A DNA stretch of 64,000 bases, taken from an uncultured Chitinophagaceae bacterium. Lineage in GTDB: Bacteria > Bacteroidota > Bacteroidia > Chitinophagales > Chitinophagaceae. The translations under genes were made by a program, and so were the position numbers. The notes beneath the pieces are model-generated. The model did no database searches, was not told the origin of the DNA, and saw only the letters and a list, made by a program, of their open reading frames with translations. Position 1 is the first letter of the stretch, and each line of letters opens with the position of its first letter. Below are positions 37,466 to 45,011 of this stretch, piece by piece. The stretch covers positions 1 through 64,000 of the forward strand of contig CALMYJ010000018.1 in NCBI GenBank assembly GCA_937873715.1, in the 5' to 3' direction.

Positions 37466-37853
37466 ACCTTTTCCGTGTGCCTTTTATCTCAGTTTTTTGT
37501 AAATACTCAATAAATTTTTGAATCATAATACTTACTCTTACTGCAAGGTTATATAACTCTTCAAACTGTTCCCGGTTAATATGTTTTCTTCCTAATGCCC
37601 TGTATAGTTGGGAGCGAAATTCGCCACATGAACCTTTCGAATACCCCAAAAACTATATAAATTCTGCTCTTGTTCCTCTTTCAAATCCCTCTGCAATGTT
37701 ATCCATTATTGAGCCTGAAGAGCCTTCAATTTGTCCAATTAACCTGAAATGTTTTTCAAACGAACCTTGGTCAATTAATTCGCCAATTTTATTACATAAC
37801 TCCAAACTAATTTTCCAGCAATCCAGGTCTTCAAATCGTTTAACTGTTGCCAT
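37464..37853 (-). pseudogene. Four-helix-bundle protein (23S rRNA IVP-like) interrupted by an amber codon
   Basis: The frame from ATG 37853 encodes MATVKRFEDLDCWKISLEL and MDNIAEGFERGTRAEFI, then TAG at 37655-37653, then continues in the same frame with FLGYSKGSCGEFRSQLYRAL to a TAA at 37464. Intact members of this family read EFIQFL at this site, so a single CAG-to-TAG change explains the break. Total length without the stop is about 129 residues, a little over the family norm (about 120). Function of the family is unknown; homologues occur inside 23S rRNA insertions and as free genes. It lies between the two ALDH genes, flanked by repeat elements A and B. Confidence 0.85.
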
Positions 37854-37860
37854 TTTTATC

Positions 37861-37932
37861 CGTTTAAGACTTTTAAGCCGTTAGTCTCGTTTAAGGGGTT
37901 GAACGTTTTAAACGACTTAAACGATATCAACG
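37861..37932. repeat. 9-nt-period palindromic repeat element B
   Basis: Eight contiguous 9-nt units with no slippage: CGTTTAAGA (37861), CTTTTAAGC (37870), CGTTAGTCT (37879), CGTTTAAGG (37888), GGTTGAACG (37897), TTTTAAACG (37906), ACTTAAACG (37915), ATATCAACG (37924). Orientation flips near the centre. The last units encode the C-terminal VDIV of the ALDH gene that ends at 37917. Confidence 0.82.
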
Positions 37933-39398
37933 TACGCACTTAACCCATGCAATCCGCCCTCTCTTCCGTAACCACTTTCTTTATAACCACCGAAAGGCGA
38001 GGTAGGGTCAAACTTATTATACGTATTTGCCCATACCACACCTGCTCTTAATTTAGTGGTCATGTTAAAAATCTTCGAGCCTTTATCTGTCCAAACGCCG
38101 GCGCTTAGCCCAAAAGGAGTGTTGTTGGCTTTTTCAATCACTTCATCTTCTGTACGGAAAGTTTGTATGGTAAGTACTGGCCCAAAAATTTCTTCCTGTG
38201 CAATACGGCTGCTTTGTGCCACGCCTGTAAAAATGGTGGGGCGGCAGAAGTAACCTTTTTTAGGAATGGCACAACTGCTCTGGTACATTTCGGCTCCTTC
38301 TTTTTGGCCGATGGCTAAATAATTATTAATGATGCCGAGTTGTTCTTTTGAATTAATGGCACCGATGTCGGTATTCTTATCCATTGGGTCGCCAACGATT
38401 AACGACTCCATCCTGTCTTTTAATTTTTGAATCACTACTTTGGCTACCGACTCCTGCACAAATAATCTTGACCCTGCACAACATACATGCCCCTGGTTAA
38501 AGAAGATGCCGTTAATAACGCCTTCCACAGCCTGGTCAATAGGTGCATCCTCAAAAATGATATTGGCTGCTTTGCCACCCAACTCCAATGTTGCTTTTTT
38601 GTTGGTTCCGGCAATGGCTTTCTGAATAATCTTACCCACATTGGTAGAGCCAGTGAATGCAATTTTATTAATGTCGGGATGATTTACAATAGCAGCACCT
38701 GTTTCGCCGGCACCGGTGATGATGTTTACAACACCCGGGGGCAGGTCGGCTTCCTGTATTATTTCGGCCAGCTTTAGGGCAGTGAGTGGAGTGCCTTCAG
38801 CCGGTTTTAATACAACTGTATTGCCTGTAGCCAATGCCGGTGCTATTTTCCAGGCGGCCATCAGCAAGGGAAAATTCCAGGGAATGATTTGCCCGGCTAC
38901 GCCAAGCGGCTGTGCGTTCCTGTTAGGAAATGCATATTCCAATTTATCGGCCCAGCCGGCATAGTAAAAAAAATGGTTGGCTGCAGTAGGTACATCAAAG
39001 TCGCGGCTTTCACGGATGGGTTTGCCCCCATCTAATGTTTCGATGATGGCCAACTCCCTTGCTCTTTCCTGCACCATCCGGGCAATACGGTAAATATATT
39101 TTGCCCTTTCTTTTGGCGAAGTTTTCTTCCATACTTTTTCGTAGGCTGTTCTTGCTGCTTCCACGGCTTTATTTACATCGGCTGTATTGGCTTCTGCCAC
39201 TTCGCTCAGTTTTTCTTCTGTAGCCGGGTTGATGCTGGCAAAATATTTTTTGCTCAGTGGTTTTTGAAATTCACCGTTGATGAATAATTCGTAACGGTCT
39301 TTTATGGTGGCAGCGCTTTTGCTTTCAGGTGCCGGTGCTAAATTCCTGGCGGAATCGAACTTCAATTTTATCGTGTTGTTTTTTATTGCTTTTGCCAT
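37917..39398 (-). CDS. Full-length NAD(P)-dependent aldehyde dehydrogenase
   Basis: 493 residues with the complete ALDH fold. The coenzyme segment is GVAGQIIPWNFPLLMAAWK; KPAEGTPLTALKLAE and FTGSTNVGK follow. The general base is Glu272 (LELGGKAANIIFED) and the nucleophile is Cys306 (NQGHVCCAGSRLF). Lying directly behind deoC, it most likely oxidises the acetaldehyde released from deoxyribose-5-phosphate. It pairs with the short ALDH-like gene downstream, from which it is separated by repeats and a broken four-helix-bundle gene. Its last codons lie inside repeat element B. Confidence 0.92.
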   Translation of the reverse strand: MAKAIKNNTIKLKFDSARNLAPAPESKSAATIKDRYELFINGEFQKPLSKKYFASINPATEEKLSEVAEANTADVNKAVEAARTAYEKVWKKTSPKERAKYIYRIARMVQERARELAIIETLDGGKPIRESRDFDVPTAANHFFYYAGWADKLEYAFPNRNAQPLGVAGQIIPWNFPLLMAAWKIAPALATGNTVVLKPAEGTPLTALKLAEIIQEADLPPGVVNIITGAGETGAAIVNHPDINKIAFTGSTNVGKIIQKAIAGTNKKATLELGGKAANIIFEDAPIDQAVEGVINGIFFNQGHVCCAGSRLFVQESVAKVVIQKLKDRMESLIVGDPMDKNTDIGAINSKEQLGIINNYLAIGQKEGAEMYQSSCAIPKKGYFCRPTIFTGVAQSSRIAQEEIFGPVLTIQTFRTEDEVIEKANNTPFGLSAGVWTDKGSKIFNMTTKLRAGVVWANTYNKFDPTSPFGGYKESGYGREGGLHGLSAYVDIV

Positions 39399-39408
39399 TG
39401 TTGTAAAA

Positions 39409-39508
39409 GTTTAAAATCGTTTAAGTCTTTAGAAATCGTTTAAGTCGTTGAAGTGGTTTAAAACGTTTTTAACGATATTAAACAACTTAAACGTTGCAAC
39501 GTTTTTAA
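39409..39508. repeat. 9-nt-period palindromic repeat element C
   Basis: Eleven units, all 9 nt except one of 10 (39427-39436). Examples are GTTTAAAAT (39409), CGTTTAAGT (39418 and again 39437), CGTTGAAGT (39446), GGTTTAAAA (39455), ACAACTTAA (39482) and ACGTTGCAA (39491). It fills the junction between deoC and the ALDH gene and overlaps the deoC stop at 39505. Confidence 0.8.
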
Positions 39509-40416
39509 TCTACACTAAAATAATCTGCACTCTGATACACACCAGTCTTCTGTTTCATCAACTGCATCAATATATCATTGGCCAGGCTGCTTGCGCCAAA
39601 GCGGAACCATTCGTTGTTCATCCATTCTTCTCCAAGTACTTCATTTAACATTACTAAATAATGCAGCGCCAGTTTTGCTTTTGAAATACCCCCTGCTGGT
39701 TTCATCGCAATTTTCTTCCCGGTTTTATAATAAAAATCACGGATGGCTTCCAGCATTACAAGGGTAACGGGCATGGTTGCCGCAGGTGATATTTTTCCGG
39801 TTGATGTTTTAATAAAATCTGCGCCGGCATACATGGCAATATCACTGGCACGGCGCACTTTATCGTAGGTAACCAGTTCGCCGGTTTCTAAAATTACTTT
39901 TAATCTTGCATTGCCACAGGCTTCTTTTACGGCTGCAATTTCATCATACACAAAATTGTATTCGCCCATGTGAAATTTGCCTCTTGATATCACCATATCA
40001 ATTTCATCGGCACCCTCGCTTACTGCAAATTTGGTATCCCGGATTTTTACATCCCGTGGGGCCTGCCCGCTGGGGAATGCAGTAGATACCGATGCTACTT
40101 TGATGCCGGAATTGCCTAAGGCTTTCTTAGCCACTTTTACCATGCTGGGATACACACATACCGCTGCAACCGTAGGCAGGCCGGGGTATGCATCATGCAG
40201 GTGTTGTGCCTTATAGCAAAGTTGTTTTACTTTTCCATCAGTGTCTTTGCCTTCCAAAGTGGTAAGGTCTATCATGTTGAGCGCAAGCTTAAGGCCGTTT
40301 ATCTTGGTCTCGTTTTTTATACTACGTGTAGTAAAGCGCTTAGCCCTTTCTTCCACACCCACCTGGTCGATATGTGGCGATAAAGAAAAGTCGGGAATTG
40401 ATTTTGTTACAACCAT
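39505..40416 (-). CDS. deoC: Deoxyribose-phosphate aldolase
   Basis: 303 residues, cytoplasmic. Cleaves 2-deoxyribose-5-phosphate into glyceraldehyde-3-phosphate and acetaldehyde through a Schiff base. The catalytic lysine is Lys203 in ADFIKTSTGK, and the second active-site lysine is Lys239 in IAMKPAGGIS. DLTTLEG (residues 50-56) and VCVYPSMV are further family blocks. The length is that of the longer DeoC subclass. Upstream nucleoside phosphorylase and downstream ALDH define the pathway: deoxynucleoside to acetaldehyde to acetate or acetyl derivative. Confidence 0.95.
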   Translation of the reverse strand: MVVTKSIPDFSLSPHIDQVGVEERAKRFTTRSIKNETKINGLKLALNMIDLTTLEGKDTDGKVKQLCYKAQHLHDAYPGLPTVAAVCVYPSMVKVAKKALGNSGIKVASVSTAFPSGQAPRDVKIRDTKFAVSEGADEIDMVISRGKFHMGEYNFVYDEIAAVKEACGNARLKVILETGELVTYDKVRRASDIAMYAGADFIKTSTGKISPAATMPVTLVMLEAIRDFYYKTGKKIAMKPAGGISKAKLALHYLVMLNEVLGEEWMNNEWFRFGASSLANDILMQLMKQKTGVYQSADYFSVD

Positions 40417-40422
40417 TATAAT

Positions 40423-40534
40423 TTGTTTAAAATCGTTTGAAATTGTTCAAAATGTTCCAAAGGTTTGATGTGTTATAAAAAACTTGTTGAACCTCTTAAA
40501 CTTGTTGAACCTTTAGAACTTGTTAAGCTTTGAA
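40423..40534. repeat. 9/10-nt-period repeat element D
   Basis: The left part has three 10-nt units: TTGTTTAAAA (40423), TCGTTTGAAA (40433), TTGTTCAAAA (40443). 9-nt units follow: TGTTCCAAA (40453), GGTTTGATG (40462). The right part has AACTTGTTG (40481 and 40499), AACCTCTTA (40490), AACCTTTAG (40508), AACTTGTTA (40517). It fills the spacer between the phosphorylase and deoC. Confidence 0.75.
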
Positions 40535-40537
40535 TGC

Positions 40538-41413
40538 TTATTTAATCAAATGTTCCAATGAAGTTTTAATCATCTTTTCAACCGCTGCATTACTGTCTTT
40601 CGAAAATTGCTGTACCACCCGGTTGGCTACAATTACATTTATGCTCAGGCAATGATGGCCGAGTAGTTTACCGAGGCCGTATATGGCTGATGTTTCCATT
40701 TCAAAATTGGAAATAAAATTTTTGTCGTGTTTAAAGTCGGTTAGCTTATTAATTAAGCCCGGTGCCGCCACCGGCAAACGCAATATCCTTCCCTGGGGGC
40801 CATAAAAACCCGGGCAGGTTACGGTAATGCCTTTATGGTATTGCTCGTTTGGAAATTTATTCAGCAATGTTTCGCTGCCTTTTGAAATATAGGGTACTGT
40901 AATATTTGATGACAGCCCTGTATGTTGTACAAAAGCCTCAATCAGCTCATTTTCTTCTGCAGTTTTTTCATAGGCATAATAATTCAATAAATTATCAAAG
41001 CCCAGGCCATGGGTGCCGGCAACAAAACTATCCACCGGAATATCGGCCTGCAAAGCACCTGAAGTACCAAGGCGAACAATATTCAGCGATGACGTTTGTG
41101 CTTTTACCGTTCTTGTTTCAAAATCAATATTTACCAGCGCATCCAATTCGTTGAGGGCAATATCGATATTGTCCGGGCCAATGCCGGTGGATAAAACGGA
41201 TAATCTTTTATTACCAATATACCCGGTATGTGTGATAAATTCCCGGTGCTGCAACTGGTGTTCAATCCGGTCAAAATGTTTGCTTACTTTTTTTACCCTG
41301 TCGGGGTCGCCAACAAGTATAACTGTATCGGCTAATTCTTCAGGGCGCAAATCGAGGTGGTAAATAGCACCACGGCTGGTAATAATTAATTCAGATTCGG
41401 CAATGCGGCTCAT
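40538..41413 (-). CDS. Nucleoside phosphorylase (uridine phosphorylase-like)
   Basis: 291 residues of the PNP/UDP family, splitting (deoxy)nucleosides with phosphate into base and (deoxy)ribose-1-phosphate. The phosphate site is VILVGDPDRVKKVSKHF, GIGPDNIDIALNELDAL follows, and the nucleoside site is SNFEMETSAIYGLG. With a pyrimidine-degradation operon beside it, uridine or thymidine is the likely substrate. A phosphopentomutase is not encoded beside it. It begins 18 bp after the Lrp gene on the same strand. Confidence 0.88.
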   Translation of the reverse strand: MSRIAESELIITSRGAIYHLDLRPEELADTVILVGDPDRVKKVSKHFDRIEHQLQHREFITHTGYIGNKRLSVLSTGIGPDNIDIALNELDALVNIDFETRTVKAQTSSLNIVRLGTSGALQADIPVDSFVAGTHGLGFDNLLNYYAYEKTAEENELIEAFVQHTGLSSNITVPYISKGSETLLNKFPNEQYHKGITVTCPGFYGPQGRILRLPVAAPGLINKLTDFKHDKNFISNFEMETSAIYGLGKLLGHHCLSINVIVANRVVQQFSKDSNAAVEKMIKTSLEHLIK

Positions 41414-41431
41414 TAAATATTGATTAAGTAC

Positions 41432-41920
41432 TTATTTATTGTTATTATTATGTTTCAGTAAGTTTAAATCGGGTTGAGCGTATTTATATACTTTAAAATA
41501 AATAGTGGTTTTGGTTTGATGTACGCCTTCAATGTTACAAAGTGCATCTACAAACTGAACAAGGTGGTCGTTGTCCCGGCACATAACGTCCACTTCCAGG
41601 TCGTAATCGCCAGAGGTCATTGCCAAAAAGCTTACTTCGGGAAACTGATAAATTTTTTGAGCCACTTTTTCTTTAAGGGTTGCAGGCCGTACATACACTG
41701 CAATATGTGCGTACGAACGAAAACCCACTTTATCAGGATTTACCCTGCCAATAATGTTGATGGTGCCCTCATCAATCAATTTGTTGAACCGGGTGCGGAT
41801 AGTACCGATAGATACATTTAGTTTTTCGGCAATTACCGTAAAGGACATCCTGCCGTCATTTTGTAAAAATGATAGTATGGCGAAGTCCAAATCGTCTAAA
41901 GAATAATTTTCTTTTTGCAT
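41432..41920 (-). CDS. Lrp/AsnC-family transcriptional regulator
   Basis: 162 residues. The N-terminal winged helix (DLDFAILSFLQNDGRMSFTVIAEKLNVSIGTIRTRFNKL) is followed by the RAM ligand-binding domain (GFRSYAHIAVYV, AMTSGDYDLEVDVMC). It is the first gene of the leftward operon and faces the rightward operon across 137 bp, an ideal position to control both; beta-alanine or another pathway amino acid is a reasonable but unproven effector. Confidence 0.92.
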   Translation of the reverse strand: MQKENYSLDDLDFAILSFLQNDGRMSFTVIAEKLNVSIGTIRTRFNKLIDEGTINIIGRVNPDKVGFRSYAHIAVYVRPATLKEKVAQKIYQFPEVSFLAMTSGDYDLEVDVMCRDNDHLVQFVDALCNIEGVHQTKTTIYFKVYKYAQPDLNLLKHNNNNK

Positions 41921-42057
41921 GGTGTAGTAAGTAGGTGATAGTTACCACAAATATGCAGATTATCCTTCAGGAATATCCCGATTAATTTTGTAAAGAAATA
42001 AAATATTTTTATTTTCACAGCATATTTTCTGCAAAATTTACAGCTAACTAAAATATT
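41921..42057. promoter_or_regulatory. Divergent promoter region between the two catabolic operons
   Basis: 137 bp between the divergent Lrp and mmsA-type starts. A rightward -7-like motif TAATTTTG lies at 41983-41990, without a clear TTTG at the right distance upstream. A leftward near-match ATATTTG lies around 41947-41954. Lrp-type binding here would couple both operons; no specific box is identified. Confidence 0.4.
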
Positions 42058-43515
42058 ATGAAATACAACGCAACCAAAAATTACATCAACGGACAGTTCG
42101 TTGATGCTTCTTCTTCCAAAACTTTAGACGTGATTTCGCCTGTAGATGGCACGCTGCTTTCGGTAGTGCCCATGAGTACAGCCGAAGATTTGAATGCTGC
42201 TGTTAAGGCGGCACAAAAGGCTTTCCCGGTATGGAGCAAAATGCCCATTAAAGAAAGGGTGCAGGTGTTTTTCCGCTATAAATATTTACTGGAAAAAAAC
42301 TTAGATGAACTGGCTAAGCTATGCAGTGAAGAAAACGGAAAAACCTACGGTGAATCAGTTGCTGAAATTGAAAAGTGTATTGAGCTTACCGAGTTTGCCA
42401 CATCGCTGCCACAGCTTGTAACCGGCGAAGTGCTGGAAGTAAGCCGGGGTGTGGAGTGCCGTACCGAGCATGTGCCGCTGGGTGTGGTGGCATCTATTGT
42501 GCCGTTCAACTTTCCGGCAATGGTGCCCAACTGGACGATACCCAATGCCATTGCCCTGGGCAACTGTATGATTTTAAAACCATCCGAAAAAGTGCCTTTA
42601 TGCTGTGGCCGCCTGGCCGAATTGCTTAAGGAAGCCGGCCTGCCAGATGGGGTGCTCAATATTGTACATGGCGATGTGGAGATTGTAAATGCTATTTGTG
42701 ATCATCCGAAAATTGAAGCTGTTTCATTTGTTGGTTCTACCAAAGTGGCCAAAATTGTTTATCAAAGGGCCACCTCAAATTATAAAAGAGCCCTGGCATT
42801 AGGTGGTGCAAAAAACCACCTGATGGTATTACCCGATGCTAAAGAAGATATGACGGCAGCAAATGTAGTGGCCAGCATGAGCGGCTGTGCCGGCCAGCGC
42901 TGTATGGCAGCCAGTGCTATGGTGGGTGTGGGTAATGTGGATCATATCATCAATAAAATTGTAGCCGAAGCCAAAAAAGTGGTGCCGGGTAAAAATCTTG
43001 GTGCGGTAATTAATAAAGAAAGTAAAGAGCGTATTGAGCGCTACATCTCCGAAGCGGAAAAAGATGGTGCTAAAATTTTGGTAGATGGCCGTGGCGTAAA
43101 GGTTGAGGGTAAAGAAAACGGTACTTATGTTGGCCCCACCGTTATTGATTATGTAAAGCCCGAAATGAGTGTGGCGAAAGAAGAAATTTTTGGCCCCGTT
43201 ATCTCTATCATACGAACCAATACGGTGGATGAGGCTTTGGCTATTGAAAATGCCAACCCTTATGGTAATGCTGCCAGTGTGTTTACACAAAATGGTGGTA
43301 TTGCCCGTTACATTATCGACCATGCCAGCGCAGGTATGATTGGGGTAAACGTAGGCGTGCCTGTGCCCCGTGAGCCTTTCAGCTTTGGCGGATGGAACGA
43401 AAGTAAATTTGGTGTGGGTGATATTACCGGTAAAAGCTCTATTGAGTTTTGGACTAAGTTGAAGAAGAGCACAACCAAGTGGAATCCGGAAGCCGGGGTG
43501 AACTGGATGAGTTAA
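42058..43515 (+). CDS. mmsA: CoA-acylating (methyl)malonate-semialdehyde dehydrogenase
   Basis: 485 residues. Oxidises malonate or methylmalonate semialdehyde to acetyl- or propionyl-CoA with NAD and CoA. Family-specific features are the N-terminal NYINGQFVDASSS, EHVPLGVVASIVPFNFPAM, LALGGAKNHLMVLPDA (lacking the usual ALDH general-base glutamate, as in CoA-acylating members) and the nucleophile Cys282 in GCAGQRCMAASA. Next to the aminotransferase and pyrimidine-degrading genes, it is expected to process the semialdehydes from beta-alanine (uracil) and beta-aminoisobutyrate (thymine). First gene of the rightward operon. Confidence 0.94.
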   Translation: MKYNATKNYINGQFVDASSSKTLDVISPVDGTLLSVVPMSTAEDLNAAVKAAQKAFPVWSKMPIKERVQVFFRYKYLLEKNLDELAKLCSEENGKTYGESVAEIEKCIELTEFATSLPQLVTGEVLEVSRGVECRTEHVPLGVVASIVPFNFPAMVPNWTIPNAIALGNCMILKPSEKVPLCCGRLAELLKEAGLPDGVLNIVHGDVEIVNAICDHPKIEAVSFVGSTKVAKIVYQRATSNYKRALALGGAKNHLMVLPDAKEDMTAANVVASMSGCAGQRCMAASAMVGVGNVDHIINKIVAEAKKVVPGKNLGAVINKESKERIERYISEAEKDGAKILVDGRGVKVEGKENGTYVGPTVIDYVKPEMSVAKEEIFGPVISIIRTNTVDEALAIENANPYGNAASVFTQNGGIARYIIDHASAGMIGVNVGVPVPREPFSFGGWNESKFGVGDITGKSSIEFWTKLKKSTTKWNPEAGVNWMS

Positions 43516-43590
43516 TAAGGTTTAAATCAAAAGGAAAATATCAAAACAGTATTTGATTTTTTACTTTTTACTTTTAATTTTTTAATCTAT
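43516..43590. repeat. AT-rich inverted repeat H between mmsA and aminotransferase
   Basis: The left half holds ATCAAAA-type units (43526, 43540) and the right half TTTTTAC-type units repeating every 7 nt (43559-43580). The halves are roughly complementary (ATCAAAA versus TTTTGAT type). It occupies the whole spacer like the other elements but does not show the 9-nt AACG unit. Confidence 0.5.
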
Positions 43591-43594
43591 AAAG

Positions 43595-44941
43595 ATGGCA
43601 CAAGTAAAAGAAATATCCCAGGCCCAGGAAATCATTAACGATGCACAGGACTACACCCTGTTTAGCTGGAGCAAACAAAAAGGCACCAATCCGATTGCAG
43701 TAAAATATGCTGAGGGAGTGTATTTATATGATTATGATGGTATCCGCATCATAGATTTTTCCAGCGGGCTAATCAATATGAACATAGGCCATGGCAACCA
43801 GCGTATAACCGAAGCCGTGGTAAAACAGATGCAGGAAGTAGCTTACGTAACACCGAGTTGTGTTACAAAAGTGAGGGCCGATTTAGGCAGGAAGCTGGCA
43901 GAGATTTGTCCCGGTGATTTGAATAAATCTTTTTTCACTTTATGCGGTGCCACTTCTATTGAAAATGGCATTAAGCTGGCAAGGTTATACACCGGCAGGC
44001 ATAAAATTTTAACCCGTTATCAATCCTATCATGGGGCAACTATGGGGGTTATCTCTGCCGGCGGTGATCCACGCAAATTGCCGGTGGATGCACAACAGGC
44101 GCCCAACTTTGTACACTTTGATTTGCCCAATTTATACCGTTGGGAATATGGTGAGGAAAATTTACTGAAAGAAGCCGTTGCCTCTTTAGAAAGGTTGATT
44201 GCTTACGAAGGGCCGAATAATATTGCAGCGATATTGCTGGAAGGCGAATCGGGTACATCCGGTTGTTTGCAATATCCCAAGGGATATTTGAAAGTAGTAA
44301 GAGAGATTACAAAGAAGCATGGCATCTTAATGATAATGGATGAAGTAATGAGTGGCTTTGGAAGAACAGGCCAATGGTTTGGTTTCCAGAACCATGATAT
44401 TGTGCCTGATATGATTGCTATGGCGAAGGGTTTAACCTGTGGTTACCTGCCTTTTGGCTGCCTGCAGGTAAGCGAAAAAATTGCGGCGAAGTTTGATGAT
44501 GCGGTGTTGCCATTGGGGTTAACGTATTCTGCTCATGCAGTGTGCTGTGCCGCTGCTTTGGAAACATTAAAAGTATATGAAGAAGATAACCTGCTCGAAA
44601 ATGCCAGGGAGATGGGTAAGTATATGGAGCAACAGGTGGAAAAATTAAAAGCCAAACACCCATCTATTGGTGATTTCAGGAATACAGGTTTGCTGGGTTG
44701 TATTGAACTGGTGAAGAACAGGGATACAAAAGAACCCATGGCACCATTCAATGCAAAACCTGATGAAATGCTGGTGATGAATAAAGTGGCTGCTAAGATT
44801 AAAGAACTCGGTATGTACACTTTTGTACGCTGGAATTACATCTTTTGTGCGCCGCCGCTGATTGTAACCAAAGAACAGATTGATGAAGGTTTGGCAATCA
44901 TCAGCGAAGCGATTGCGATTGCTGATGAACAGGTGGATTAA
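43595..44941 (+). CDS. Class III aminotransferase, probably beta-alanine:2-oxo acid
   Basis: 448 residues, PLP-dependent. YQSYHGATMGV precedes the cofactor region, MIMDEVMSGFGRTGQW contains the conserved Asp249, and the Schiff-base lysine is Lys278 (IAMAKGLTCGYLPFG). Class III enzymes include GABA, ornithine and beta-alanine aminotransferases. Flanking mmsA and pyrimidine genes argue for beta-alanine and beta-aminoisobutyrate as amino donors. A hairpin (44951-44992) follows, then the permease. Confidence 0.9.
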   Translation: MAQVKEISQAQEIINDAQDYTLFSWSKQKGTNPIAVKYAEGVYLYDYDGIRIIDFSSGLINMNIGHGNQRITEAVVKQMQEVAYVTPSCVTKVRADLGRKLAEICPGDLNKSFFTLCGATSIENGIKLARLYTGRHKILTRYQSYHGATMGVISAGGDPRKLPVDAQQAPNFVHFDLPNLYRWEYGEENLLKEAVASLERLIAYEGPNNIAAILLEGESGTSGCLQYPKGYLKVVREITKKHGILMIMDEVMSGFGRTGQWFGFQNHDIVPDMIAMAKGLTCGYLPFGCLQVSEKIAAKFDDAVLPLGLTYSAHAVCCAAALETLKVYEEDNLLENAREMGKYMEQQVEKLKAKHPSIGDFRNTGLLGCIELVKNRDTKEPMAPFNAKPDEMLVMNKVAAKIKELGMYTFVRWNYIFCAPPLIVTKEQIDEGLAIISEAIAIADEQVD

Positions 44942-44950
44942 TTTTTTATT

Positions 44951-44992
44951 CAACGGAAACAGATTGCGGATGATGCAACTTTGTTTCCGTTG
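44951..44992 (+). terminator. Hairpin after aminotransferase gene
   Basis: CAACGGAAACA (44951-44961) pairs with TGTTTCCGTTG (44982-44992), followed by TTTATTTTT. With a 20-nt loop it may be a weak terminator or a processing/stability element within the operon. Confidence 0.6.
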
Positions 44993-45011
44993 TTTATTTT
45001 TATAACACTAC

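Noticed and set aside
37653..37655. Amber codon as sign of recoding (stop codon reassignment)
   Set aside because: TAG ends other genes in the window, such as bamD at 24775-24777, so the standard code applies; a nonsense mutation or sequence error is simpler.
37360..40534. The repeat elements as a CRISPR array
   Set aside because: Units are 9 nt, degenerate and tandem, with no unique spacers and no cas genes nearby.
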